Source: Histoplasma ohiense (Eukaryota > Ascomycota > Eurotiomycetes > Onygenales > Ajellomycetaceae). Taken from it: a DNA stretch of 64,000 bases. Within the stretch, counting starts at the first letter, position 1; each line of letters begins with the position of its first letter. A program made the position numbers and the translations under genes. Positions 1-12,354 of this stretch are shown piece after piece. The stretch spans positions 372,001 through 436,000 of the forward strand of contig JAEVHH010000007.1 in NCBI GenBank assembly GCA_017607445.1. The letters are read 5' to 3'. The notes under the pieces were generated by a model. The model searched no databases. It worked only from the letters and a program-made list of their open reading frames with translations, and was not told the origin of the DNA.

Positions 1-732
1 ATTTCATTGAGCCTTCAAAAAAAAGTCATCAGAGAATCACTTGATTCTGCATTTGTCATCACTCTTCTGATATCTATTTTGTGAAGAGGATTCTTGTTTG
101 TTGTTACTTCTTCTAGCATGGCTCCTATTAACAGCTTGAATTCAAGCAACTAGTGCAATCAATTCAGCTTGATTGGTAGAAGGATCATGATGAGTTTGAA
201 TTTGATCTTGTATTGCTGATGGTAATTTAGCAAAGAATAATTGAGCAAATAGTTCTTCTATATTGATTGCTAGATCATTGCGAATCTCATTAAATCTGGA
301 GGCAAATTGTTGAACTGGTTGGTTCAGTGGTTGCTTTAATTCTTCAAAGTGAATCACTGCCATAAAGCCGCGGTTGCGGACATCCTCCAGGTCATTGTGC
401 AGGAATTCCTTAAAGTCCTTCCATGAGAAAGATTGATTTAATCTTTCAAGCTCTCTCTCTTTAGTAGCTCAAGTAGTTTCAATTGTTTTTCATAATCATT
501 CCAAAGCATAAATGATCTTGACTTCATCGGTATCATATTGAGTTGGGTTCAACTTATATATGCGTTTGAGAGCTCTTATGAATATATGGTATTCATGTAG
601 ATTGCTGCCATAATAGGCAGGTGGATCAGTGAGCTGAATTTCTCATCAGTTAGTTGAGGCAGATATTGCAGGTGCTGCTAGCTCAACAACTGCTGATCAA
701 GGAGTATTTGAGAGTGGATTGGCCTCAGACAT
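1..732 (-). pseudogene. gag of element C, 5' part, with in-frame TGA stops
   Basis: The reading frame starts at the ATG complementary to 730-732 (MSEANPLSNTP) and stays in one frame to the window edge, interrupted only by TGA codons where Arg or Trp would fit. The central stretch around 142-560 resembles a retrotransposon gag capsid domain: WKDFKEFLHNDLEDVRNR-like start, then FEELKQPLNQPVQQFASRFNEI and a LPSAIQDQI segment. A basic Arg/Ser/Lys-rich region follows at 40-120. The nucleocapsid knuckle and pol would lie outside the window. The TGA stops match CGA or TGG decay. Confidence 0.7.
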
Positions 733-784
733 GATGATTAGAATACTCAATCCTTGAAGAGGTAAGGGATCAAGCAGATCAAAC

Positions 785-1166
785 TGTAAGCAGCAGTATG
801 AGAATCAGCTGCTTATATCACAAGAAGTTCTTAAGACTCTGCAAGGATTAAGTTGTAGAAGATAATACAGTAATATATTGAAGGGGATTCAGATTAATAT
901 CAATATTGTAGAATGTAGAGGTCAAATTAAAACAGAATGATCCACTGACCTCTAGAAGATTGAGCCAGCTGCTATCTATATACACAGTATTGTAAACAGA
1001 TTGAACTTGCTATGATGTAGATGGCATAGTATGATGCAAGTGGCAAGATAATGCCTTGATTTCAAACCTGATATGACATTGGTGGTGCTATGTTCGGCGA
1101 TGTCATATCTTTAGGGCAATCGCCAATTTCGGCCTAGCACTGGTAACTTAGTGCGGGTTTCTTACA
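785..1166 (-). repeat. 5' LTR of element C
   Basis: This 382-bp segment is bounded by TGTAAG and CTTACA on the minus strand, giving a 6-bp terminal inverted repeat of the TG..CA type. It lies directly upstream of the gag start. The CpG-containing outer 80 bp escaped most of the mutation seen elsewhere. No tRNA-complementary TGG primer site follows it. Confidence 0.6.
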
Positions 1167-4100
1167 GATCTGTCTTTATGTTCTTGAGATATAATCAGAT
1201 CTTGTCTTTTATATGATATCAGATTATAGAACTTCTTCTGATGTTTGTTTGATTCTCATAATCTTGCTGAATACTGATTATAAAAGCTTCTGCTCATTCA
1301 CAGACTTTCTTAAGCTTGCTCACAATGTTATCTGCCACTTGTATGAGACTGTGGGTGTACATGATTTCTCAGAAATTCTCAGAGAAGTCTAGAACTTCTA
1401 AATTGTATTCATGTAGAAGAAAGAATGAGCTTATATCTGTCATGACAGAGTCTCAGCTGTTGATTGCAATCTTGATGTGTGATAGCAGATGGCTTCAGTT
1501 GTCTTGTGTGTAATTATAGAACTTACAGAGAATATTCTTTACTGTTTGTATCATTCTCTCTGTGACTTCATTGATCTCTGAATGGTATGCTATTGACAAT
1601 TTTCATTCAATTCTTAGCAGCTGACATATGTGGGTCCAGAGTGTGCTGATGAATTGACTGTTTCTATCTGATACAATGAATGAAGACAGACTGTGTATAT
1701 GATAGAATGAGCTCTGAACAAAGACATCTGCAACTACTTCAGCATTCATTCTGTCACAGAGTTGCAGTATTACACTCTTACTGAGATGATTGACAATGAC
1801 TAGAATGTTCATAGAATCTTCACTCTCAGATAGAGAAACTGCAAAGTCAATTGCTATATCATATCAGATTTGTTCAGAGATAGACAGAGATTTCAACATC
1901 TCTTTTCATTGTTCATGCCATGCTGTTACTGAGTCACAGTGATTGCAATTGTGTACAAACTGGTGTATATTCTTTGATATGTTCAGTCAGTAGAAGTCTT
2001 GAGCTACAATGCTATACATGATCTTGTGATCTGAGTATTCAGTCATTGATGAGTCATGAATCTTCTGCATGATTCATGTTCATAGAGATTCTGAATCAGG
2101 GATTCATTGTCTGTCTCAGAAGTGTAGACATCCATCATCACTGATCAAGCATGCTGAGATGTCTGTTTTTGAGTATACATCTGCAGAGAATTGAGATGCT
2201 CTGCTTTGTATGGCTTCAGCAGCTTGTTGTCAGAATTTGTCTGCCTCTGTTGCTTGTCTCCATTGCTCTTCAAGTGAGAGGTATTGAGTATGAGATTGAT
2301 TAACATGTATATGAAGTTCATCTGACTGTGTGGGACTTTCTATAATTATAGAGTTGATTAACTGATGTTCTTGATGTTTTCATCTGTCATTCAGATCATT
2401 GAACAGCATATCTTATTCTCAGTGAGATAGAACATCTGCAAGGGTGTTCTCTGCTTCTGATCAGTAGTGAATTGTGAATGAGAATTGGCTAAGAAACAAT
2501 GATCAGCACATATGCCTCTCAGTGAGCTTACAAGTGATTGTGAAATATTTCAGATTCTTATGATTGATAACAATCTCAAATCTCTCAACACTCATGAGTT
2601 TGAACTTTCATTCTTTGAGACATTATATGATTGCTAGAAGCTTTTTGTTGTAGATCTTGTAGTTGCATTCAGCAGGTGACATCTTCTTCAAAATGAAGAC
2701 ACAAGATTGTAGAACATCTTTGTTATCATATTGCATTAGTGCTTCATCTACTACATAATCTGAGATGTCTGTTTTGAGAATTGTATGCTTATCTGAATTG
2801 AATGATTGCAGCATTGAGGTGCTTGTGAATATACACTTCAGCTTTTTGAATGCTGCATCTGCTTCATCAGTTCATTGAAATACAGTGTCTTTCTGAGTCA
2901 GATCTGTCAGTGATTGTACAATATTGAAGAAGTTCTTGATGAATCTTCAGTAGAAGTTGATGAATTCTAGAAAGCTTCTAGTCTCTTTTACTGAGACTGA
3001 TACCTCTCAGTTGAGAATTACTTTCATCTTCTTAGAATTCATGCATACACTCTTTTCAGCTTCAATGATGAATTCTAGATAGATCATAGACTTGGTCTCA
3101 AAGTCACATTTGTCAATGTCCACTTGCAGTTCAGCTTTTTGTAGATGATCAAGTACTTGTCATATGTGCTTATGATGCTCAGTGAGCAATTCATCAGTGA
3201 AGATCAAGATATTGTTCATGTATGCTGAGGTGATCTCATTGAGCAGATCTTGTAGAGCCCAGTTAATGTATTTCTGAAACATACTTGAAGTGTTCACTAA
3301 TCCAAAGAGGGTCACTGTCCATTCATATAATCTGTAACACATATGAAAGACAGTTAGTCATTCATCACCTTCATTAATTCTTATCTTGTAGAAGGCTGCA
3401 GAGATGTCAAGTTTTGTAAATCATTTTGCTTTTTCTATCTGTTCAAGCATTTCATTGATGAGTGGAAGAAGGTATCAGTCCTTCTGTGTAATCTTATTGA
3501 GTTCTCAATAGTTGATGCAGAATTGTAAGTCTTCTTCTGATTTCTTCACAAACAGTACAGATGCTGCAGTGGGTGAGTTGCTAATATGAATGAAGTCTTT
3601 GTCTAGTAATTCATTGAGTGTTTTTCATAGAATGAGGAGTTCATTGTGTGACATGCTGTAGAGAGGATCTCAGAGTGATTGTGGATTCTTATCATCTTTC
3701 TTAATGAGTTCAATTGTATGATCTATATTGTGTTCTTGATGAGAGGGAAGCTTTTCAGCTTCCTTTTCATTGAACACATCTGCAAAGTTCTTGTATGATT
3801 TGAGTAGTTCTTTGTGCAGTTTCTTGGGATTCTTGGATTCTAGCTTTTCTAACACTTTCTTGATATTCATTATACTAGCAGTGAACACTTGGATGTTCTT
3901 CTTCTTATGTGCTTGATGAGTTAGTAGCTTGAATACTTCTGCTGATACCTGGGTGAGGTCAGTGGTTCTGTTGATATCCTTTTCATAAACACAGTCGCCT
4001 TCTGGGAAGATTAGGCAATGATTGTGTGTGTCTATCAGGGTTTCAAATTCTGTAAATCATGACAGATTGAGCATTAAGTTGTACTCAAGATCTTGCACTT

Positions 4101-4431
4101 TATATGCATAAACATTTCTTTTTTCATGTTCTTCTACATTGATGTTGAACTTTATCATATTGTAGGAGGCAGATCCTCTGAGGCCATCAAATCCACTGAG
4201 TTTATGCAGTTCAGAAAAGAGGATACACTGAAGCTTATGCTTTTCAATCAACTGAATGTTTATAAGAGTGTAGTGAAGGAAACCACTGTCTATCATTGCT
4301 TATACATTGATTAGACTATTTACAATGATGGGGATCATGATCACATCTGTTTGCATTTTCTGTTCAAATCTCCAGCTCACTTCTTGCTTCTTAAGCTCTC
4401 ATTCATGTTTTAGAGTGAGAGCTCTTCATTT
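1167..4431 (-). pseudogene. pol of A1 (protease, RT, RNase H, integrase), 3' truncated
   Basis: Lies in the -1 frame relative to gag. A retropepsin motif, MIDSGF, starts at 4296. RT follows with LYEWTVTLFGLVN (about 3340-3310) and an active site reading YMNN instead of YMDD (about 3217), so both catalytic Asp positions are Asn. RNase H spans about 2830-2400. The integrase core includes VSDRNSQF and is broken by many TGA codons. The C-terminal part and chromodomain are cut off by element C at 1166. Confidence 0.8.
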
Positions 4432-5414
4432 CTCTGTCCTTGTTCATTCATAGATATAGTTGTGTTCACATACAGTGTAGAAGCTGAGATCACTGTGTTG
4501 ATGCACTGGCTTGCAAAGTGCTCTGATCTGTTGAAACAGATGTAAACTCCTCAGATGATTCAATCAGTAACTTCTCATTCAGAGAGATCAGATATTCTTG
4601 ACTGTTCTGTGTTCACATGAGGGGTCCAATCCATGGCATCTGTGGGGGTGGTTGGTGTAGTTGAAGCAGTGGTAGATGTAAAGTTCTGTCTGTGATTGTT
4701 ACAGCTTCCTTGTACAGTGTTGAAACATGCAAGGTTGTTGTTGAGTTGACACAAGTGGGTGCAGTAGTCATGATAATGTGAGGGCATAAGATATGAGATG
4801 CAGAGCTTAAGCAGTTTGAAGTTGATGTACTGACTCAGAAGATTAATTTTCACAATATCATCTCAGTTCTGTCCTTCTGCTTCACAGATCTTGCTATTGA
4901 AATCAGGCAGATAGTTCACTAGAGAAGTATTCCACTGATGATTTCTGTTTAGCCACTGCATCACACACACTTGCAGTGTAGGGTTCAAGAATAGAACATT
5001 CAGTTGATGAAAGACTTCTTCAGAGATACACATTTCATGTATGTATGACTCAATTCAGAGTTGAAATTTTGCTAGAGTGTCTTCTTCTAGCTGACTATAA
5101 ACATAGCAGACTTGCAAGAGCAGAGAGTCTATCACAGATCCATCTTCTTCAAGCTTGGCTTTTGTCTTTCATTTTCAGACTAGATAGATTGAGAGCTCTT
5201 CTGTGAACTTGTCAAAAAGAGAAAGATGTTCTTTTCTTTTATACACAGAGAGTGTTGATGTCTGCATGATTTCTGATGTATTCATACTCAGATGATTCAG
5301 TTGTTGTTGGAGCTTCACCATCTGCAAGAATTGCTGCTGAAGAAAATTACAAAGCTCAGTGTTATCTTCAGCAAGACTTCAGTTCTCACTCATGAAAAGG
5401 TGTTTGTAATTCAT
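4410..5414 (-). pseudogene. gag of A1
   Basis: Starts at the ATG complementary to 5412-5414 (MNYKHLFMS) and ends at a TAA also found at the same place in the other A copies. It contains a capsid-like region (WLNRNHQWNTSLVNYLPDFN) and a decayed zinc knuckle in which only the first Cys is lost (Y-x2-C form, then NRSEHFASQC). Several TGA codons interrupt it. The sequence diverges strongly from gag of A0 and A2-A4 although the frame offset to pol is the same. Its heptamer position (4428-4434) reads GAGAAAT. Confidence 0.7.
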
Positions 5415-5670
5415 CTCATTTTTATACAAGATCATAGTTCTTAGTTCTGATAGCTTGAAGATCAGAAGATTCAGTTCTTATTCTTGAAGAAAATACTTTG
5501 TAAGCACTCAGGCTTCTTCACAGCACTATCACAGTGGTGCAGCTTTGTAGAACTTTGGAAATTGTGGATGTTATCACAACAACACAGCTTTGTGGGAACT
5601 TGGTAACTTATTCTTAACTTGGGCACCTGGGTGCAATTGTAAACATAGGGCACTTGGGCTGACACAGATG

Positions 5671-5683
5671 AATCAATTTGTAA
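5671..5683 (-). promoter_or_regulatory. Probable self-primer binding site of A1
   Basis: The 13 bases that abut the LTR read TTACAAATTGATT on the minus strand. They are the exact reverse complement of AATCAATTTGTAA inside the LTR (plus-strand form near 5747-5762). This arrangement is used by Tf1/sushi-type elements for self-primed reverse transcription. Confidence 0.55.
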
Positions 5684-6065
5684 TATAACAGACATACTTT
5701 GATTAACAATCTAGCACTATTCTAAATACAGATTACAAATTGATTAAGAAAAGAAAGAGAAAAGAGATCAGAAGAAAAGATCATATGAAGAAGGTTCTTA
5801 TAGAGAGGAGATTGAGGTGGAAGAATATCAGAAGCCACCCCACAGTGGAGTACAGAGCAGAAGAATGTTGAGGGTTACACAGAAGAATTGTTAGAACTAC
5901 ATGAGTGTGGAGTGTGAGACAGAAGAGGTTACATGGAAGAATTGTTAGAGGCTACACAAGCGCAGAGTGCAATAACAGAGATGAGTAGGTGTACACAAGC
6001 ATGGAACATGAGGCAGAAGGGGTTGGTTGTGTAAGTTAACTACTAATGGATGCTAACCCGTCACA
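5684..6065 (-). repeat. 5' LTR of A1 (short variant)
   Basis: The LTR is bounded by the family-A ends (here TATAAC, decayed from TGTAAC, and GTCACA). It is 382 bp long because it carries only about two of the roughly 63-bp internal tandem units (core resembling ACAGAAGAATTGTTAGA) that make up the longer A LTRs. Confidence 0.8.
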
Positions 6066-6797
6066 CTTTTAAACAAACTAGAGTTGATAAATGAGCAAGA
6101 TATTCCCACTTTTCACAAGCCAGATTTGAGACAGAAGTCAATTATAGATCTATGTTTTTTCTCTAAGAATCTATATGAGAATAAACATTTTAATTGATAT
6201 ATTGACTCAAATGAAACAAATGGTGCTGCCACTGGACATGAAATAATTCAAGTTGATATGGAATTGGATAGTAATCAAACAGTTCAAAACCCATTATATT
6301 CAAATCAATACAACTTTGAAAAAGCTCAGTGGACAGAAGTGAAAAGAATGATTGAAAAGTTGAAATTAAAGAATAGAGAAACTCTTTATTGAAAATCAGA
6401 TACAAATCTTACAGATAAAATGCTTGAAGACAGAGCAAATTTAATCACTGAGATTATTCTTTCAAGTATAAAGAAATATATTCCATTGAAAAGAGTCTCT
6501 GAATTCTCTAAGCCTTGGTGGAATGATGAGATTTCAAATAAAAGAAGACATTTAGCTAGAGTTAAAAAAGATTGAAAAGAAGATCTTGTTTCATTTAAGT
6601 ATTTAAAAAATATTAGAAAGGATTATTTCTCAACAATTAAAAAGGCAAAGACTGATTGTTGGAATAACTTTCTAGAAAATACTCAGGGGAAAGAGATCTT
6701 CAAAGCTTTTAGATATACTAAGTCAAAAACAATGTCTAAGCTACCAACATTAACTTATAATTTCCAGAATGAGGAAATTATAGCTAGCTCATTTGAA
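6066..6797 (+). pseudogene. LINE-1 ORF2: end of endonuclease and endonuclease-RT linker
   Basis: Frame 0 reads IIDLCFFSKNLYEN and then GHEIIQ, corresponding to the tail of an APE-type endonuclease in which a final SDHxxI-like motif is expected. The linker contains FSKPWWNDEISNKRRHLARVKK, the W-W-N-x-E/D motif typical of fungal LINE ORF2 between endonuclease and RT. A few TGA codons sit at Trp positions. The segment ends at the A0 insertion and continues at 12893. Confidence 0.75.
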
Positions 6798-6802
6798 GAT
6801 AA

Positions 6803-7336
6803 TGTAGCGGGCATACTTCGATTAACGATCTAGCACTATTCTAATACAGATTACAAATTGATTAAGAAAAGAAAGAGAAAAGAAATCAGAAGAAAAGATT
6901 GTACAAAGAGGGTTCTTATAGAGGGAATTTCAGAGTAGAAGAATATCAGAAACTGCTTCACAGTGAAGCACAGAGCAGAAGAACATTAAGAGCTACACAG
7001 AAGAATCATTAGAAACTACACAAGCACAGAGTATGAAGCAGAAGAATCATTGAAAGCTACACAGAAGAATTGTTAGAAACTACACAAGCACAGAGTATAA
7101 AATAAGAGAATCATTGAAGACTACACAGAAGAATCATTAGAGACTACATAAATGCAGAACACAGAGTGAGAGAACATTAGAAACTACACAGAAGAATCAT
7201 TAGAGACTATACAAACACAGAGCACAGAGCAGAAGAACATCAAGAATTACACAAGATTACAACAGTCAGAAACAAGTGAATACAGAAGAAAAGTTGATTG
7301 CATAAGTTAATTACTAACAGATGCTAACTCATCACA
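6803..7336 (-). repeat. 3' LTR of A0
   Basis: TGTAGC...ATCACA (decayed from TGTAAC...GTCACA). It contains four imperfect roughly 63-bp tandem units built around GAAGAATCATTAGA. The pol stop TAG lies 11 bases inside it. Confidence 0.9.
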
Positions 7337-10300
7337 TTATTCTCTTCTATCAGAGTGAGTGAGAACTTGTAGATGTTGAGGATGATGATGTTCTTCAAAA
7401 CAGACACAGATTCCCAGATCAGACAATTGTATTCTACTCATTTGACAAGATATTCACAGTGATGGTGATTGATTCTATCATCAAGAATTGCTTCAATTTC
7501 TCACTCAAGTTCATTGTCTTCTTCTACAATGGCAGATGACTGTCAATCAGAGATTCTCTGTGAGAGAAATGAATCCTCAGCTGTGGGTCAGAGCAGGTTT
7601 GTATGAAAGACATTATAAATATCAGATGAGATGTCAAGTCAATAATCATGTGTGTCTAGCACTTTCTTCATCATATATTTGATATGACAGTAGTCTAGCA
7701 TACACAAGAAGTGATTCATTCTTATATTCTTGAGATTCAGTCAGACTTTGTCTTCTATATAGTATCAGATCACAGAACTTCTTCTGATGTTTATTTAATT
7801 CTCATAATTTTGCTGAACACTGATCATTGAAGCTTCTGCTTATTCACAGACTTTCTTCAGCTTGCTCACAATGTTTTCTGCTGTCTGTATGAAGCTGTGA
7901 ATGTATGCAGTTTCTCAGAGAGTCTCAGAGAAGTTCAGAATCTCTAAGTTGTATTTATATAGAAAAAAGAATGAGCTTACATCTGTTATAGCAGAATCTC
8001 AATCATTAATCACAATCTCAGCATATGACAGCAGATTACTTCAGTTATTTTGTACATAATTGCAGAACTTGCAGAGAATGTTCTTTATCATTTATATCAT
8101 TCTCTCAGTAGCTTCATTAGTCTCTGAGTGATACACTGTTGATAACTTCTGTTCAATTCTTAATAATTGACATACACAGACTCAGAGTGCACTGATGAAT
8201 TGACTGTCTCTATCTGACACAATGAATGAAGACAGACTGTATATATAATAGAACAGACTTCTGATGAAGACATCTGCAACTACTTCAGCATTCATCTTGT
8301 CACAGAGCTGTAGTATTACATTCTTGCTGAGTCAGTCAACAATGACTAGAATGTTCATAGAATTTTCACTTTCAGATAAGAAAATTGTAAAATCAATAGC
8401 TATATCACATCAAATTCAGTCAGAGACAGATAGAGATTTCAACATCTCTTTTCAACATTCACATCATATCATCACTGAGTCACAGCAATCACAGTTGCAT
8501 ACAAACCAATATATGTCTTTCAACATATCTGATCAGTAGAATTCTCAAGCAACAATGTTGTACATGATTTCATATTCTGAGTGCTCAGTCATCAGCAAGT
8601 CATAAATTTCTTGTATGATTCATATTTATAGAGATTCTGAATCAGAGACTCATCATCTATCTCAAAAGCATAAGTAGTTGTCATTATCAATCAAACATAC
8701 TGAGATATTCATTCTTGAGTATACATCTGTGGGGAATTGAGATGCTCTGCTTTGTACAGCTTCAGTGACTTGTTGTCAGAATTCATCTGTTTCTACTGCT
8801 AGCTTTCATTGTTCTTCAAACAAGGGTTCTTGAGCTCAGAACTGATTGATATATATGCAGAGTTCATCTGATTGTATAGAACTTTCTATAATTGCAGAGT
8901 CAATTAATCAATACTCTCAGTGTTTCCATCTGTTATCTAAGTTATCAGATGGTATATCTTGTTCTCAGTAGAACAGAGCATCCACAAGAGTGTTCTCTAC
9001 TTCAGATCAATAACAAATTATGAACAAAAAACAGATAAGAAATAATGATCAACACATATGCTTCTCAGTAAGCTTACAAGTAATTGTAAAGTATTCTAAG
9101 TTTTTATGATCAGTAACAATCTCAAACTTCTCAACACTCATAAGTTCAGACTCTCATTTTTCAAGATATTATATAATCACTAGAAGCTCCTTGTTGTAGA
9201 TCTCATAGTTGCATTCAGCAGACAACATCTTTTTCAAGATGAAGATACAGAGTCATAGAACATCTTCATTATTATATTGCATTAGTGCTTCATCTACTAT
9301 ATAACTCAAGATATCTGTTTCAAGAATTGTATGCTTATCTGAATTGAATGATTGCAGTATTGAGATGTTTGTGAACATACACTTCAGCTTTTTAAATACT
9401 GCATTCATTTCATCAGTTCATTGAAATACAGCATCTTTCTGAATCAGATTCATCAGTGATCATACAATATCAGAGAAGTTCTTAATGAATCTTCAGTAGA
9501 AGTTGACAAATTCTAGAAAGTTTCTAATCTCTTTTATCAAGACTGATGTCTCTCAGTTGAGAATTGCTTCCATTTTCTTAGAATTCATGCATACATCTTT
9601 TTCAGCTTCAATGATGAATTTTAGATAGATCATAGACTTGATCTCAAAGTCACATTTATCAATATCCACTTACAGTTCAGCTTTTTATAGACAGTCAAGC
9701 ACTTGTCATACATACTTGCAGTACTCAATAAGCAATCCATCAGTGAAGATCAGAATATCATTCATGTACACTGAGACAATCTCATCAAGCAGATCTCATA
9801 GAGCTCAGTTAATATATTTTTGAAACATGCTCAGAGCATTCACTAATTCAAAGAGGGTCACTGTCCATTCATATAATCTGTAATATATATGAAAAGCAAT
9901 TAGTCATTCATCACCTTCATTAATCCTTATCTTATAGAAGGCCACAGAGATGTCAAGCTTTGTAAATCATTTTGCTTTTTCTATTCATTCAAGTATTTTA
10001 TTGATGAGTGAAAGAGAGTATCAATCCTTTCATATAATTTTGTTGAGTTCTCAGTAGTCAACACAGAATCATAAGCCTTCTTCTGATTTCTTCACAAACA
10101 GTACAGATGCTGCAGTGAGTGAGTTGCTAACACAAATGAAGTTTTTATTCAGTAATTCATTGAGCATTTTTCATAGAACAAGAAGCTCATTGTGTGACAT
10201 ACTGTAGAGAGAATCTCAGAGCAGTTGCAGATTCTTATCATCTTTTTTAATAAGCTCAATCATATGATCTATATCAGATTCTCAATGAGAGAGAAGCTTT

Positions 10301-10977
10301 TCAACTTCTTTCTCATCAAACACATCTGCAAAGTCTTCATACAATTCAAGTAGTTTCTTGCACAGTTTCTTGAAGTCTTTGAGTTCTAACTTTTCTAACA
10401 CTTTTTTGATATTCATTATGCTAGCAGCAAACACTTGGACATTCTTCTTCTCATACATTTGACAGATTAGTAGTTTGTACACTTCCACTGATATCTGAAT
10501 GAGATCTGCAGTTCTATCAACATCCTTCTTATAAACACAGTCATCTTCTGAGAAAATAAGACAGCAGTTGCATGCATTCAACAAGGTTTCAAATTCTGTG
10601 AGCTATAATAGATCAAGCATTAGATCATACTCAAGATCTTATATTTCATATGCATATACATTCTTTTTCTCATATCCTTCTACATCAATATTAAATCTTA
10701 TCATGTTGTAGGAGGCTGATCCTCTGAGGCCATTAAATCCACTGAGCTTACACAGTTTGAAAAAGAGAATACACTGAAGCTTATGCTTCTCAATCAGCTG
10801 AGTGTCTATAAGAGCATAATGAAGAAAACCACTGTCTATCATTGCTCATACATTGACTAGACTATTTACAATGACAGAGATCATGATTGCATTTACTTGC
10901 ATCTTCTGCTCAAATCTTCAGCTAGCTTTCTGCTTCTTGAGCTCTCATTCATATTTTAGAACAAGAGCTCATCTTTT
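7324..10977 (-). pseudogene. pol of A0 (PR-RT-RH-IN-chromodomain)
   Basis: Frame -1 to gag. The protease motif MIDSGF starts at 10842. The RT active site reads YMND (about 9757), where the first catalytic Asp became Asn. RNase H and integrase follow, then a C-terminal chromodomain near 7400-7480. The frame closes at TAG inside the 3' LTR, a stop shared by all copies. Dozens of TGA codons make it non-functional. Confidence 0.85.
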
Positions 10978-11969
10978 CTCTGTTCTTATCTATTCACAGA
11001 CAACACAGTGTTCATGCATGTGGGGGGTTTACTCAAGACAATCACATTCAGATATTGATTCACAAAGTGCTCTGATTTGTCACAGTGTATGCAGACTTCT
11101 CTGACAATTCAGTCAGCAGCATTCTTCTCTGAGACATTGAAGATTCTCAGACAACTTGTATTTACATGTAGAACTCAGTTCATTGATTCTGATTCAGAGA
11201 CAGAGAATGCTGTGGAGCAGTTCAGAGCATACACATTTATTCAGCAGAATTCTCTGCAATTTTGAAGCACACAGAACTGAGACAGATTGTTGTTCAACAG
11301 ACAAAGATCAGCACAGAATTCACTGTATATTGAGAGCTTCAGACATTCTACACTTCAGTTATACAACTGAAAGTTCAAGTTCTTGAACAATATATTGATC
11401 TTGACAGCATCATCCCAGTCTTGCTCATCTGCTTCTAGAAGCTTGCAATCAAATTCAGAAAGATAAGTTGTCAACACAACATTCATCTGATAAGTTTGAT
11501 TAAATCAGTTCAACATCTTGACTTAAAGTATAGAATCAAGAAAGAGAAAGTCAAGTTGTCAAAAGACTAGCTCTGACATACACTGATGATTCTGACAATG
11601 ACTCATTCAGAGTTGAAATTTTGCTAACACATTGTCATTCAATCTGCTATGAATATACCACACTTGATTGAATAGTGAGTCTATTGCTCATTCATCAATG
11701 TTCAATTTGATGTTCACTTTTGACTTTCATGTGAGATAGAGCATTAGATTTTTCTCATATTTGTCAAGAATTGAGAGCTTCTCTCTTGAGAGCTTTTCAT
11801 AAGACATGAGTGTAGAAGAAACAGTGAACACAGAAGTGCTCATTTTAGCAATTCATTGTTGCAATTCAGTCATCTGTAGCATCTGCTGCTGAAGAATGCT
11901 TCATAGATCTAAGTTATCATCCACCATATTCAGATGCAGCAGGTGTTCATAGAATTGTTCATAGTTCAT
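10956..11969 (-). pseudogene. gag of A0
   Basis: 337 codons from the ATG complementary to 11967-11969 (MNYEQFYEHLLHLN-like) to a TAA conserved in all A copies. It includes a capsid-like region and a CCHC knuckle, CIHCDKSEHFVN, near 11090-11045. TGA stops interrupt it at Arg/Trp positions. The distance from start to the frameshift heptamer (989 nt) is identical in A0, A2 and A3, so the gag-pol frame offset is real and not a mutation. Confidence 0.8.
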
Positions 11970-12059
11970 TTCAATGTCTAAGAATATATAATAATAATAT
12001 AAAAAAAAAGAAAAAAGAAATACTTGTAGATACTCAGTTCTCTCACAGACACTATTCAC

Positions 12060-12350
12060 AGTGTTGCAGCACTAAGCTTGATCAAGCTTCTTTGTGAACA
12101 CTATTCACAGCATTACAGTTTGTAGACACTTGGGCCTCATAGAACACAGTCAATTGTGTTTCAGACACTTAGATATGACAGTCTATATAACTAACAATGA
12201 AGACACTCAGATTCACAAGAAATCTCTTGTAACAATTAGACACTCAGATCTGTAAACAATGCACTCAGATGTAAGAACTGATAACAACACACTCAGACAT
12301 AAGAACTAATAACAAAACACTCAGATCTTAAACACAGAAGAATCAATTCA
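12060..12350 (-). promoter_or_regulatory. Leader of A0 with palindrome and tandem CACTCAGAT repeats
   Basis: Between the 5' LTR and gag. It holds a 16-bp perfect palindrome AAGCTTGATCAAGCTT (about 12074-12089), two direct repeats of ACTATTCACAG, and several repeats of about 28 bp containing ACACTCAGA. The same layout is present in A2, A3 and A4. It could serve in packaging or transcription, which is inference only. Confidence 0.5.
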
Positions 12351-12354
12351 TAAT

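Larger units (their letters stand above)
1..1166 (-). mobile_element. Element C: 5' part of a Ty3/gypsy-type LTR retrotransposon, inserted in A1
   Basis: On the minus strand this piece reads LTR, short leader, then gag, and runs off the left window edge. Its outer end at 1166 reads TGTAAG inward and begins exactly where homology of the flanking A1 pol to the other A copies stops. The first A1 bases after the junction are GATCT, a possible 5-bp TSD that cannot be tested because the other end lies outside the window. It is unrelated in sequence to families A and B. It retains more CpG (1080-1160) than its host element, which suggests a younger or less mutated insertion. Confidence 0.7.
1167..6065 (-). 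mobile_element. Element A1: divergent family-A chromovirus, 3' end cut by element C
   Basis: On the minus strand: 5' LTR (5684-6065), primer-binding site, gag and most of pol, ending where element C is inserted. The right end TGTAAC...GTCACA matches family A, and the flank CTTTT at 6066-6070 lies in LINE-1, so A1 sits inside LINE-1. It is a distinct subfamily: the LTR is 382 bp rather than 534-597 bp, gag differs clearly from the other A copies, and more CpG survives. The 3' LTR lies outside the window. Confidence 0.85.
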
